A DNA stretch of 64,000 nucleotides, from assembly GCF_025506355.1 (NCBI RefSeq), contig NZ_JANZYP010000016.1, positions 80,518 to 144,517 of the forward strand, given 5' to 3'. Every line of letters starts with the position of its first letter. Position 1 is the first letter of the stretch. Both the position numbers and the translations under genes were made by a program. The stretch comes from Sphaerisporangium corydalis. GTDB lineage: Bacteria > Actinomycetota > Actinomycetes > Streptosporangiales > Streptosporangiaceae. Shown piece by piece: positions 44,647-53,923 of the stretch. The notes beneath the pieces were generated by a model that was not told where the DNA came from, did not search any database, and saw only the letters and a list, made by a program, of their open reading frames with translations.

Positions 44647-46062
44647 TCAGTGGACCGACGGCACCCGGCCGGCCAACCGGCCGGCGAGGTCGACTCCCAC
44701 GACCGCCCCGGCCGCGTCGCGGGTGAAGAAGCCGCGCTGCCCCTCCAGCCCCCCGGCGGTGACGATGTACTCGTCGGTGCCGCCGGGCAGCAGGCCGACC
44801 GCGGCCGGCGGGAGGTCCGGCGGCAGTTCGGTGTCCATCGCCGCGCGGACCTCCGGCTTGATCCCGCATTCGATCGTCAGCCCGGCCCCGTCCGTGGCGA
44901 TGGTGAGCGTCATCATCTCGTTCTCGTACCTCCCGACCAGCTCCCGGGCCCGCGCCGGGTCATAGGGGACCGGCTCCGGGTCCCGGTCGACCACCCCGAG
45001 GTAGTGCGCGAGCGCCCATCGCACGGCGGCCCGGTTGAAGGCGAGACCCTCGTCCGGGCCGGCGTTGGACACCGCGACGACGGCGAAACCGCGTTCCGGC
45101 ACCGTGAGGAGCTCGGCGAACTGGCCGTTGGCCGATCCGCCGTGCCCGGCCGTGCGCACGCCGTCCACCTCGCGCAGGAACCAGCCGATGCCGAGGGCGT
45201 CGCCGAGCGAACTGGCGCGCAGCTCGGCCGTCGGCTCCTTCATCCGCCGCACCAGCTCGGCGGGCAGGACGCGGGCGCCGTCCTCCGCGCGGCCGTCGCC
45301 GAGATGGAACCGGGCCCACCGCAGCTGGTCGGCCACCGAGGACGCGAGGCCCCCGCCGGGGTTGTCGCCGCGCCAGTGCTTCCACGGCCGCGACACCGAC
45401 AGCGTGCCGTCCTGCTCGCGGTCGTGCCCCACGGCGAACCGCCGGGTCATCACGTCCCCCTGCGCGAAGAAGCTGTTCGCCAACCCCAGCGGCTCGAAAA
45501 GGAGCGTGGCGACGGCCCGCTCGTAGGGCAGGCCGGTGACGTTCTCGATGATCCGCCCGGCCAGGTTGTACCCCGCCTGGCTGTAGGAGGCCCGGGTGCC
45601 GGGCGGCGCGATCAGCTCCGATCCGGCCATCTTCGCCACATGGCCGGCCAGAGCGTCGTCCCCCTCGCCGGTGTCGACGATGATCCCCCAGTCCAGGCCC
45701 GCGGTGTGGTTGAGCAGGTTCAGCACGGTGATCCCCGCCGCGGCCCGCTCGTCGGCGAGCGCGAATTCGGGGACGTACCGGCGCACCGGCGCGTCCAGCT
45801 CGACCCGCCCCTGCGCGACCAGGCGCATCAGCGCGGTCGCCGTGTAGGTCTTGGTGACCGACCCCAGCACGAACAGCGTGTCCCGGTCGACCGGCAGCGG
45901 GTTCTCGACGCTCGTCACGCCGTGACACGCGTAGACCTCCCGGCCGTCCGCCCACACCCCGACGGCGACACCGGGGACGCCGAGCTTCGTGGCCGTCGCC
46001 TCGACGAACTCGGCCGGCGTCTGACGTGAGGTTTCATTTCCTGAATTCAGGTTCTTGTTCAT
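44647..46062 (-). CDS. Class C beta-lactamase-like serine hydrolase, cytosolic
   Basis: 471 residues from ATG 46062; no signal peptide is present. SVTK (Ser68-Lys71) and AGHGGSANG supply two catalytic motifs; the tyrosine motif reads YSQAGY instead of YSN, with the asparagine replaced. A C-terminal domain (about 365-471, YDPARARELVGRYENEMMTL) is the lipocalin-like extension seen in esterases of this family. Upstream, TTGACC with a 19-base gap hints at a MerR-type promoter. Confidence 0.88.
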   Translation of the reverse strand: MNKNLNSGNETSRQTPAEFVEATATKLGVPGVAVGVWADGREVYACHGVTSVENPLPVDRDTLFVLGSVTKTYTATALMRLVAQGRVELDAPVRRYVPEFALADERAAAGITVLNLLNHTAGLDWGIIVDTGEGDDALAGHVAKMAGSELIAPPGTRASYSQAGYNLAGRIIENVTGLPYERAVATLLFEPLGLANSFFAQGDVMTRRFAVGHDREQDGTLSVSRPWKHWRGDNPGGGLASSVADQLRWARFHLGDGRAEDGARVLPAELVRRMKEPTAELRASSLGDALGIGWFLREVDGVRTAGHGGSANGQFAELLTVPERGFAVVAVSNAGPDEGLAFNRAAVRWALAHYLGVVDRDPEPVPYDPARARELVGRYENEMMTLTIATDGAGLTIECGIKPEVRAAMDTELPPDLPPAAVGLLPGGTDEYIVTAGGLEGQRGFFTRDAAGAVVGVDLAGRLAGRVPSVH

Positions 46063-46231
46063 GCCCCAAATGCTCGAACCCTGCCCCTGGGTCAAGGTCA
46101 ACCCCTTCGCCGCGACGATCTCGGCCGGATCAGGCGCGTCCGGCGGAAGCCCGGGTCGCTTAGGGGGGCGCAGGGCGGGAATGCGGCCGATGTGACGTCG
46201 GTTGGTCTCCTCCGGAAAGAAAGGAAAGCCC

Positions 46232-47233
46232 ATGACAGCCTCGACGACCACCATGCGCGCCGTCCGCCTCTCAGCCCCCGGTCCCGTGGACAACCTGCGA
46301 CTGAGCACGCTCCCGCTCCCGCCCGACCGGGACGGCTGGGTGCGCGTTCGCGTCGAGGCGTTCGGCCTCAATCGCTCGGAGCTGAAGCTCCGCCTGGGCG
46401 TGAGCGAGGGTGTCACCTTTCCCCGGGTGCCGGGCATCGAGGCCGCGGGCACCGTCGACGCGGCACCGGCCGGCAGCGGGCTCCGCCCCGGGCAGAAGGT
46501 GGTCGCGATGATGGGGGACATGGGGCGCACGTACGACGGCGGCTACGCCGAGTACACCTCGGTGCCGCTGTCCCAGATCATCCCCGTGGACACCGACCTG
46601 CCCTGGGAGGTGCTCGGCGCCCTGCCGGAGATGGTGCAGACCGCCTACGGTTCGCTCACCACCGGCCTGGACCTGAAGCCGGGGGAGACCGTGCTGATCC
46701 GCGGCGGCACCTCCTCGGTCGGCCTGGCCGCCGCCGCGCTCGCCACCTGGCGCGGCGCCACGGTGCTGTCCACCACCCGGCGAGCCGACCGCCTCGCCTT
46801 CCTCGCGAAGCGCGGTGTCGACCACCCGCTGCTCGACACCGGCGAGGTCGCGCCCGCCGTACGCGAGCTGTACCCGGACGGCGTCGACGCCGCGCTCGAC
46901 CTCGTCGGGACGCCGACCCTGCCCGACACGCTGCGCGCGGTACGCGTGCACGGCACGGCCTGCTTCGGCGGCAGCCTGTCCAACCAGTGGGCGGTGCGGG
47001 ACTTCTCGCCGAACGAGTACCTGCCGAGGGGGGTGCGCCTGGCGGGCTACTTCGGGGACGTCGAGGACCTGCCTCGGGAGGTCTTCCAGGAGATCCTCGA
47101 CGCGGTCGCGGCGGGCCGGCTGGACTTCCCCGTCGACCGGGTCTACGACGGCCTCGAGCAGGTGAGGCAGGCCCACGACGACATGGAGCACAACCGCGCG
47201 ACCGGCAAGCTCGTCGTCCGCGTCCGGCACTAG
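46232..47233 (+). CDS. Quinone oxidoreductase-like medium-chain dehydrogenase
   Basis: 333 residues from ATG 46232, preceded by AAAGGAAAG. The GroES-like domain (VRVRVEAFGLNRSELKLRLG, FPRVPGIEAAGTVDA) lacks the catalytic zinc cysteine, as in NADPH:quinone reductases. The Rossmann part has VLIRGGTSSVGLAAAALATW. It reduces quinones or enones with NADPH in the cytosol. Divergent from the serine hydrolase by 169 bp. Confidence 0.92.
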   Translation: MTASTTTMRAVRLSAPGPVDNLRLSTLPLPPDRDGWVRVRVEAFGLNRSELKLRLGVSEGVTFPRVPGIEAAGTVDAAPAGSGLRPGQKVVAMMGDMGRTYDGGYAEYTSVPLSQIIPVDTDLPWEVLGALPEMVQTAYGSLTTGLDLKPGETVLIRGGTSSVGLAAAALATWRGATVLSTTRRADRLAFLAKRGVDHPLLDTGEVAPAVRELYPDGVDAALDLVGTPTLPDTLRAVRVHGTACFGGSLSNQWAVRDFSPNEYLPRGVRLAGYFGDVEDLPREVFQEILDAVAAGRLDFPVDRVYDGLEQVRQAHDDMEHNRATGKLVVRVRH

Positions 47234-47402
47234 GACGGGTCGCCGGTCCCTCTTGTTCCGTCCCACCGTGCCGCCCGGGATACCGCCAGGGTTTACCCGG
47301 ATCTCAACTCGGCGGTGGACGACCCGGCCTCCTCCTTTCCCTAGCCTCCTTCGGTGAGCGCGCCGGGCGCCGTACCGGGATGGGAAACGGAGGACCACGT
47401 CA

Positions 47403-48674
47403 GTGCGGTTCAAGAAGGCGTTCATCGGATTGGTGGCGGCCGGGCTGCTCAGCGGCTGCGGCGGGGACCCGGCTCGGCCGGAAGCGCCCGTCGGCGGCGC
47501 CGAGCGTCCCACGGCGTCCGCGTCGTCCACGGCGTCCATCGCGGCGGCGCCGAAGACGCGGTTGCCGGTGCCCGGGCTCTACGACACCACCCGGGGATGG
47601 GAGTCCGACCTGCCCGGGACCCAGCTCACCTTGCCGCATTCCGAGGCGGTGGCCGTCTTCCGTGGGGGAGCCGACAGCGGCACCTTCACCGTGCTCGACG
47701 TGGCAAGCGGCGAAACGCTGTGGACGAGCAGGACACTGCGGGCCCCCGGCATCATCTCGCCGCTCTCGGTCACCGTGCAGGGACAGGACTTCCTGGTCGC
47801 CTCCGCCTCCGGTGTGGCGGACGCCGGCGTCGTGAGCAAGGGACATGACGTCACCACGATCGACATCCTCCCCGCCCGCAACTCTGGAGCCGCCGTCGAG
47901 CCGGCCCGCCATCTCGTGCTGGACGGCTCGGGCGTGGTCGCGGACGGCGGCGGCGGGCTGCTGGTCCGGACGGAGGACGTGGTGACGACCGTGGACCCGG
48001 CGACAGGCGAGACCAAGAGGTACGACCTTCGCGAACTGCGGCCGCCGTCCGCGTTGTGCACCTTGTGCCATGCCGCCACGGTGGTCGCGGTCACCTCACG
48101 CGGACCGCTGCTGGGCACGGAATCCATGTTCGGGAGTGGTCACTACTGGGTTCCCGGCGGCTGGTCGAGCGGGGACCTGGGTGCCGGGCGCGAGGTCTTC
48201 ATCAGCCTGGTCGCCGGGGACGCCCTCGTCGCCACATGGCACGACAGGGCGACGGCACGTGACATCTGGGCCGTGCTGGACGGCGCCACCGGGAAGATCC
48301 GGGCCAAGATCGACTGCGAGCCGCCGCGCGGGGTGATCAGCGGGAACGCGAAGGGGGCGTCCCTCTCCGCCGGCGGACGCTACCTCGTGAGGGAGCACAC
48401 GGTCTTCGATCTGCGGCAGGGCACCGGTCACTGCTACGAGGAGACCGACCAGGACCAGCCCGTCCACCTCACCGGCGTGACCGACGACGGCGTCGCCTTC
48501 GGCGTGGCCGCCTCGGACGACGCACCGTCCGGGCGGCCGGTCGTCATCGACATCGCCACGGGAAAGGCCGAAGCGAGCGACCATACCGCGGTCCCCTTCG
48601 GCGACTACGCCGGCTACGGCCTGTTCTGGGATGACGCCACCAAGACGATGGTCTCTTACCCGCACGCCAAGTGA
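47403..48674 (+). CDS. Lipoprotein with PQQ-like beta-propeller
   Basis: 423 residues from GTG 47403 (GGAGG nine bases upstream). A basic start and the lipobox LLSGC (Cys19) mark a membrane-anchored lipoprotein. Repeats of the type TVLDVASGETLWTSRTL and AVLDGATGKIRAKIDCE are PQQ-like propeller blades. Residues 219-223 read CTLCH, the CxxCH pattern of c-type heme attachment, but only once and without other cytochrome features. Extracytoplasmic; role unknown. Confidence 0.82.
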   Translation: MRFKKAFIGLVAAGLLSGCGGDPARPEAPVGGAERPTASASSTASIAAAPKTRLPVPGLYDTTRGWESDLPGTQLTLPHSEAVAVFRGGADSGTFTVLDVASGETLWTSRTLRAPGIISPLSVTVQGQDFLVASASGVADAGVVSKGHDVTTIDILPARNSGAAVEPARHLVLDGSGVVADGGGGLLVRTEDVVTTVDPATGETKRYDLRELRPPSALCTLCHAATVVAVTSRGPLLGTESMFGSGHYWVPGGWSSGDLGAGREVFISLVAGDALVATWHDRATARDIWAVLDGATGKIRAKIDCEPPRGVISGNAKGASLSAGGRYLVREHTVFDLRQGTGHCYEETDQDQPVHLTGVTDDGVAFGVAASDDAPSGRPVVIDIATGKAEASDHTAVPFGDYAGYGLFWDDATKTMVSYPHAK

Positions 48675-48901
48675 GCGAGCGCCCCGCCAACGGCCTTCAG
48701 GCGGACCGGCGGGGGCCCCGATGTTCGTCGGCCATGGACACCCCGAAACCGGATGATGGGGTAAAGTTCTGGTTGGCGTTTCGGGACGCGACCGGTCCGC
48801 GGAAAGGGCTCAGCCCACCCGAGTCTCAGTGTGTTCATGGTGCCATTCCTCCTTTTCAGCCCGAAGGTGCGGACGTCGGGCAATCCGAAAGGGAGGTCTT
48901 C

Positions 48902-50338
48902 ATGGCCAATCGTCTGCCCGAAAACCCCAGCCTCGACCATCTGAAGAACGAGGCCAAGCAACTGCTTCGCGACGTACGCGCGGGCGAGATCCGCGCGCTC
49001 GCGACGGCCGGCGGATGGCTACGCGCCGCTGACGATCGAGAGCTGTCAGGACTGCGGCTGGCCGGCGCGCAACTGGTGGTGGCCCGCAAGTACGGCTTCA
49101 CGAGCTGGCCGAGGCTGCGCGCGCACCTGGTGATGGTGGACAAGTTCGCGCGCCGACCGAACGAGGTGGGTTCGTCGGACGACTCCGCGACGGAGTTCCT
49201 GCGGCTGGCCTGCCTGATGTCCCACGGACCTTTGAGCACCGAGGCCGCGGTGCGGCCGCCGGCCGCCCATCCGCGTCTCGCCGACGCGTCGGTGTGGACG
49301 ATGGCGGCGGCCGGTGACGCTCCCGGGATGGCACGCGCGCTCGCGGCCGACCCCGCGATGGCCCAGGCGAACGGCGGCCCGTTCGGTTGGGAGCCGCTGC
49401 TGTATCTGACCTGTTCACGGGTGGCGCAGGCCGACGCCGTGGGGACGGCGCGGGTCCTGCTGGCGGCGGGCGCCGATCCGAACGCCGGCTACCTGCCCGA
49501 GGGGCAGGGGCCGCCGTTCACCGCGTTGACCGGGGCGCTGGGCGGGGGAGAGCTTCGCCGGCCGCCGCACCCGCAGGATCTGGAGCTGGCCCGGGTGCTC
49601 CTCGCGGCCGGGGCGGACGCCAACGACGCCCGGGCCCTGTACAACCGCGGGGTCGGAGATGATGACACCGGCTACCTGGAGTTGCTGCTGGAGTTCGGGC
49701 TCGGTCGCGGGAACGGCGGGCCGTGGAAGGCCAGGCTGGCGCGCGTGCAGGACTCACCGGCCCGCATTCTGGCGAACACGGTGCTGACGGCCGCGTCGCG
49801 TGGCCAGGAACGCCGGATACGGTGCCTGCTGGCGCACGGCGCGCCCGCCGGCGCCAAGGGCGACGGGCATCCGTCCTTCCGCGGGCGCACGGCGCTGGAG
49901 CTGGCGCTGCTCGGCGGGCATACGGAGGTCGCACGGCTCCTGGCCGACGCGGGGGCCTCCGGGACGCTACGCGGGCTGGACGCCGTGGAGGCGGCGATCA
50001 TGCGAGGAGACCGGGAGCAGGCCGAGCGGCTGCTGAACGCCGATCCCGGACTGGCCGGGGAACTTCTGACACGGCGGCGCGATCTGCTCATCAACGCGGC
50101 GGAGTACGGCCGGGTGCCGGCCGTACGCCTGGCCTGCGCGCTGGGCTTCGACGTGAACGCCCGCCTGCCGTCGACGGCGTTGCACCGGGCGGCACGGGCA
50201 GGCGACCTGCCGATGGTGCGAGCACTGCTGGAACTGGGAGCCGACCGATCACTACGCGATTCCGACTATGACGCCACCCCACTGGAGTGGGCCCGGTTCA
50301 CCGGCCGGCCCGAGGTGGCGAAGCTGCTGAGCCAATAG
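48902..50338 (+). CDS. Ankyrin-repeat protein
   Basis: 478 residues from ATG 48902 with GGGAGG six bases upstream. The N-terminal 85 residues (NPSLDHLKNEAKQLLRDVRA, VVARKYGFTSWPRLRAHL) are the helical segment common to actinobacterial ankyrin proteins. Repeats follow, such as ARVLLAAGADPNAGY, LGGHTEVARLLADAGASG and TALHRAARAGDLPMVRALLE with GADRSLRD. It is probably a cytosolic protein-binding scaffold. The TAG stop is intact. Confidence 0.9.
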   Translation: MANRLPENPSLDHLKNEAKQLLRDVRAGEIRALATAGGWLRAADDRELSGLRLAGAQLVVARKYGFTSWPRLRAHLVMVDKFARRPNEVGSSDDSATEFLRLACLMSHGPLSTEAAVRPPAAHPRLADASVWTMAAAGDAPGMARALAADPAMAQANGGPFGWEPLLYLTCSRVAQADAVGTARVLLAAGADPNAGYLPEGQGPPFTALTGALGGGELRRPPHPQDLELARVLLAAGADANDARALYNRGVGDDDTGYLELLLEFGLGRGNGGPWKARLARVQDSPARILANTVLTAASRGQERRIRCLLAHGAPAGAKGDGHPSFRGRTALELALLGGHTEVARLLADAGASGTLRGLDAVEAAIMRGDREQAERLLNADPGLAGELLTRRRDLLINAAEYGRVPAVRLACALGFDVNARLPSTALHRAARAGDLPMVRALLELGADRSLRDSDYDATPLEWARFTGRPEVAKLLSQ

Positions 50339-50386
50339 CGGCCGGTTCACTGCTGACTGTCGGCGCCCGGTGGAACAATGTCCGCT

Positions 50387-50977
50387 ATGACCGAATCAGA
50401 GCCGAAATCACACCTGCACCATTACTTGCAGACCGCCCGTGAAGCGCTGCTGTGGAAGCTTGACGGGCTGTCGGAGTACGACATCCGCCGGCCGCTGACC
50501 CCGACCGGCACCAACCTGCTGGGGCTGGTCAAACACGTGGCCACCGTGGAGCTGGGATATTTCGGCGACACCTTCGGGCGGCCGTCCGCCGAGCCGCTTC
50601 CCTGGTTCGGAGACGACGCCGAACCCAACGCCGACATGTGGGCGACCGCGGATGAGTCGCGTGAGGAGATCGTCGGGCTGTACCACCGGGTGTGGGCGCA
50701 CTCGGACGCGACGATCGAGGCGTTGGAACTGGACGCGATCGGCCGGGTGCCGTGGTGGCCGGCCGATCGGAGCCAGGTGACGCTGCACTGGATCCTGGTC
50801 CACATGATCGCCGAGACGAACCGCCATGCCGGGCACGCCGACATCGTCCGGGAGCTCGTCGACGGAGTCGTCGGGCTGAAGAAGGACAACGACAGCGTGG
50901 GGTCGGAGGACCCGGCATGGTGGGCGGGCTACCGGGACGAACTTGAGCGTGTGGCACGGGAGGCCGGCGGAATCTGA
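50387..50977 (+). CDS. DinB/DUF664 family protein
   Basis: 196 residues from ATG 50387 (or 199 from ATG 50378). A four-helix metal-binding fold is indicated by LGLVKHVATVELGYF (His50), and by LVHMIAETNRHAGHADIVRE with two further histidines. DinB-superfamily members include mycothiol- and bacillithiol-dependent transferases, so a mycothiol-linked function is plausible. CTGACT and CAATGT, 17 bases apart, form a possible promoter just before the second ATG. Confidence 0.9.
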   Translation: MTESEPKSHLHHYLQTAREALLWKLDGLSEYDIRRPLTPTGTNLLGLVKHVATVELGYFGDTFGRPSAEPLPWFGDDAEPNADMWATADESREEIVGLYHRVWAHSDATIEALELDAIGRVPWWPADRSQVTLHWILVHMIAETNRHAGHADIVRELVDGVVGLKKDNDSVGSEDPAWWAGYRDELERVAREAGGI

Positions 50978-50981
50978 GGAT

Positions 50982-51722
50982 TTACCGCAGGTGGGTGGTG
51001 TCGGGGGTCGTCTCGGGTTTCGTGTGCAGGATCTCGCGGGCCTGGTCCGCGGCGCGGGCGATGCTCTCGGAGACGAAGTCGACGAAGCGGGCGATGTTCT
51101 CCAGACGGGCGGCGGCCGGGGTGCCGGGCCCGACGACGTCGACGCCCTGCCGGGCGATCTCGCCGAGGTGGGCGGTGGCGCGGGCGCTGGCCATCGTTGA
51201 CTGGTACAGAACGTCGTCGTCGACGAGGTAGCGCTCGCGGCGGCGCGCGTCACGTTCCCGGCGGATGAGGCCCTGGCCTTCGAGGAACGTGGTCGCCTTG
51301 GAGACGGACGCCGGGCTGACCTGGAGATGCCCGGCGAGTTCGGCGGCGGTGAGGCTGCCGGCGTCGGTGGTGTAGAGGCTGGCCAGCATCCGGGCCGTCA
51401 TCTTGGGCAGGCCCGACTGAATGAAGACGGTGGCGAACACCTCCTCGTACTCGCGCACGGCCTGGGCATCGCGTCCGGGTGCCCGCGCGGGCACATTGGG
51501 GTCCCGGGGCGCGGGGCGCCTGCGGCGGTGGGCGCGGTGTTCGGTGGCGCGGTGGGCGAGGTCGGCGCGGTAGGCGGTGGGGCCGCCGTTGCGTATCACC
51601 TCACGCGTGATCGTCGAGGTCGGACGGTCGAGGCCTCTGGCGATCTCCGCGTAGGCGAGACCATCGGCCAGTCCCAGCGCGATCTGCTGGCGCTCCTTGT
51701 GGGTGAGCCTGCCTCCCGGCAT
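50982..51722 (-). CDS. Regulator with IS30-like HTH fused to MarR/GbsR winged helix
   Basis: 246 residues from ATG 51722 (GAAGGAG six bases upstream). Residues 1-60 (LTHKERQQIALGLADGLAYA, ARGLDRPTSTITREVIRNGG) match the HTH_38 domain of IS30-type transposases. After a basic linker, residues 85-170 form a MarR/GbsR winged helix (SLTAAELAGHLQVSPASVSK, ATTFLEGQGLIRRERDARRR). It is divergent from the DUF4097 gene, whose upstream region holds repeated TGCAAC sites. A rare TAA stop ends the gene. Confidence 0.87.
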   Translation of the reverse strand: MPGGRLTHKERQQIALGLADGLAYAEIARGLDRPTSTITREVIRNGGPTAYRADLAHRATEHRAHRRRRPAPRDPNVPARAPGRDAQAVREYEEVFATVFIQSGLPKMTARMLASLYTTDAGSLTAAELAGHLQVSPASVSKATTFLEGQGLIRRERDARRRERYLVDDDVLYQSTMASARATAHLGEIARQGVDVVGPGTPAAARLENIARFVDFVSESIARAADQAREILHTKPETTPDTTHLR

Positions 51723-51776
51723 CGCGGTCTCCTTCGTGGTCCGTGGTGTCCGCAGCATAGCGTTCGATTCCAATTC

Positions 51777-51900
51777 ATTGCAACGGCTCACAGGATGATC
51801 ATTGCATTAGAATCAAAGCCATTGCAACAAATTATTGGCTCTGACCTGCGATGATGGCGATTTTACGCAACGAATAAGTTGTCGTATTTGGAAATGCAAC
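51777..51900. promoter_or_regulatory. AT-rich divergent promoter with repeated TGCAAC motifs
   Basis: ATTGCAAC occurs at 51777 and 51821, and ATGCAAC at 51894; the spacing between the first two is 44 bases, about four helical turns. Related ACGCAACG (51864) and the inverted GTTGTCG (51878) lie between. The block is the most AT-rich stretch nearby and separates the HTH-MarR regulator from the DUF4097 gene. Confidence 0.5.
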
Positions 51901-51944
51901 GTAGTGTTTCCGCTATCAGAAACGAACGAGCGCAGGAGAGCACG

Positions 51945-52616
51945 ATGAAGAAGTTCGACACCCCCGCCCCGGTGACCGCCGTCCTGAACATCCCCGCCGG
52001 GCGGATCCGGTTCGTCGCCGCCGACCGGGCCGACACCGTGGTCGAGGTCCTGCCCGCCAACGCCGACAAAAGCCGCGACGTGCAGGCGGCCGAGCGGACC
52101 GAGGTCTCCTACGCCGACGGTGTCCTGCGGATCACCGCACCGGAGGCCAGGAACCAGATTCTCGGCGCCTCCGGATCCCTCGAGGTCACCGTCCAGCTTC
52201 CCGCCGGCTCCCGCATCGAGGCCAAAGCGGCCGGCGCCGACCTCCGCGGCGTCGGACGCCTCGGCGACGTCACCTTCGACGGCGCCCAGGCCACGATCGA
52301 ACTCGACGAGACCGCCGCCGCCCACCTCACCACCGCCGCCGGCGACATCACCATCGGCCGCCTCGACGGCCCCGCACAGATCACCACCAGCAAGGGCGAC
52401 ATCCGCATCACCGAAGCCGTCCGCGGCACCGTCGTGCTGCGCACCCAGGCCGGCGCGATCTCGATCGGCACCGCCCCCGGAACCTCCGCCACCCTGGACG
52501 CCGGCACCACCCACGGCCGCATCAACAACACGCTCAAGAACACCGACGGCGCCGACGCCGCCCTGACCATCCACGCCACAACCTCCCACGGCGACATCAC
52601 CGCCCGCAGCCTGTAA
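51945..52616 (+). CDS. DUF4097 family beta-helix protein
   Basis: 223 residues, AGGAGA six bases before the ATG. After a short beta-rich start (PAPVTAVLNIPAGRIRFVAA) the protein has repeated strands such as GDITIGRLDGPAQITTSKGD and TTHGRINNTLK, the DUF4097/adhesin-like parallel beta-helix pattern. No signal peptide is seen. It is the likely target of the divergent HTH-MarR regulator and is followed by a serine hydrolase after 66 bp. Confidence 0.88.
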   Translation: MKKFDTPAPVTAVLNIPAGRIRFVAADRADTVVEVLPANADKSRDVQAAERTEVSYADGVLRITAPEARNQILGASGSLEVTVQLPAGSRIEAKAAGADLRGVGRLGDVTFDGAQATIELDETAAAHLTTAAGDITIGRLDGPAQITTSKGDIRITEAVRGTVVLRTQAGAISIGTAPGTSATLDAGTTHGRINNTLKNTDGADAALTIHATTSHGDITARSL

Positions 52617-52682
52617 GACGGGCACCCTTCAGGCGCGGCGATCCTTTCCGTTCGATTGAGAGTTCTCAAGGAGCACACCACC

Positions 52683-53789
52683 ATGACTTTTTCCGACCAG
52701 GACCGCCCGGAGCTGCAGAAGATCATCGAGGAGGTCGTGGATTCCGGCATCACCGGGTTGACGCTGCGCGTGCACGATGAACGAGGGGAGTGGGTCGGCA
52801 GCGCCGGGGTGCGCGAGCTGGGCGAGACCGCCAAGCCGCCGGCCGACGGACACGTCCGGATCGGCAGCAACACCAAGACCTTCACCGCGACCGTGGTGCT
52901 GCGACTGGTGGCCGAAGGCGTGATCAAGCTGGACGACCCGGCGGATGACCACCTGCCCGGGTTCGGGCTGGACCGGCGCATCACGGTGCGGATGCTGCTG
53001 CAGCACACCAGCGGGGTGTTCAACTTCACCGGCGAGTACTACGACGACGGGACGTTCGCACCGGGGATCCCCGCCACGACCGCGGGCCAGGAGTGGGTGG
53101 ACGGCCGGTTCACGACCTACCTGCCGGAGGAACTGGTACGGCTCGCGCTGTCCAAGCCGGCGCGGTTCGCACCGGGGACGGACTGGAGCTATTCCAACAC
53201 CAACTACGTGCTGCTCAGGCTGCTGATCGAGAAGGTCACCGGCCGCCCGGTCGCCGAGGAGCTGCGACGGCTGGTCCTTGGGCCGCTCGGGCTGTCGGGC
53301 ACCGTGGCGCCGACCACCCAGCCGGAGATCCCCGAGCCGTACGCCCACGCCTACTACCGGTACGAGGAGGCCGGCGAGCAGAAGATCGTCGACGTCACCC
53401 GCCAGAACCCTTCCTGGATCTCCAGCGGCGGTGACATGATCTCGACCACCCAGGACCTTCACACGTTCATCTCCGCACTGCTGGGCGGCAAGCTCCTGCC
53501 GGCCCCGCTGCTGGCCGAGATGTGCACGCCACATCCGGTGGCCGGCTACGGCCTCGGGGTGTTCGTACAGGAAGCGGGAGAGAACGGCGGCACCGTCATC
53601 ACCCACAACGGCGGCATGGCGGGCCACGGCGCGCTGATGTACAGCACGCCCGACGGCCGCAAAACCCTGACCGCCACACTGAACTACGTCGACGACGCCA
53701 CCCTGTCCCTGGCCGAGGCCTTCCAGAAGGCGACACAAAGGCTCGTCGAAGAGGTGTTCGGCGGCGGCCAGACCGCCCCGACAGGCTGA
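52683..53789 (+). CDS. Class C beta-lactamase-like serine hydrolase
   Basis: 368 residues, AAGGAG eight bases before the ATG, no signal peptide. SNTK (Ser62-Lys65), YSNTNY and HNGG give a complete active site; the sequence resembles the D-alanyl-D-alanine carboxypeptidase/aminopeptidase-like group. It is related to the gene at 36015-37376 (both RMGSNTKT/RIGSNTKT and WSYSNT), so they are paralogues. Probably co-transcribed with the DUF4097 gene. Confidence 0.9.
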   Translation: MTFSDQDRPELQKIIEEVVDSGITGLTLRVHDERGEWVGSAGVRELGETAKPPADGHVRIGSNTKTFTATVVLRLVAEGVIKLDDPADDHLPGFGLDRRITVRMLLQHTSGVFNFTGEYYDDGTFAPGIPATTAGQEWVDGRFTTYLPEELVRLALSKPARFAPGTDWSYSNTNYVLLRLLIEKVTGRPVAEELRRLVLGPLGLSGTVAPTTQPEIPEPYAHAYYRYEEAGEQKIVDVTRQNPSWISSGGDMISTTQDLHTFISALLGGKLLPAPLLAEMCTPHPVAGYGLGVFVQEAGENGGTVITHNGGMAGHGALMYSTPDGRKTLTATLNYVDDATLSLAEAFQKATQRLVEEVFGGGQTAPTG

Positions 53790-53923
53790 CGACGCCCTTG
53801 CCGGAACGAGGCGGATCGGGCGACCGGGCGCCGGCCAGGATGTGGGGGATCGGCTCACGACCAGGCCCATTGCGGCCGCCCCGTACCGCACACGACCGCT
53901 GCCGCTGATGGGCGTTTCGGGAC

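Noticed and set aside
48051..48071. Cytochrome c assignment for the propeller lipoprotein
   Set aside because: One CxxCH motif without axial methionine context or cytochrome fold is not enough; kept only as a finding to test.
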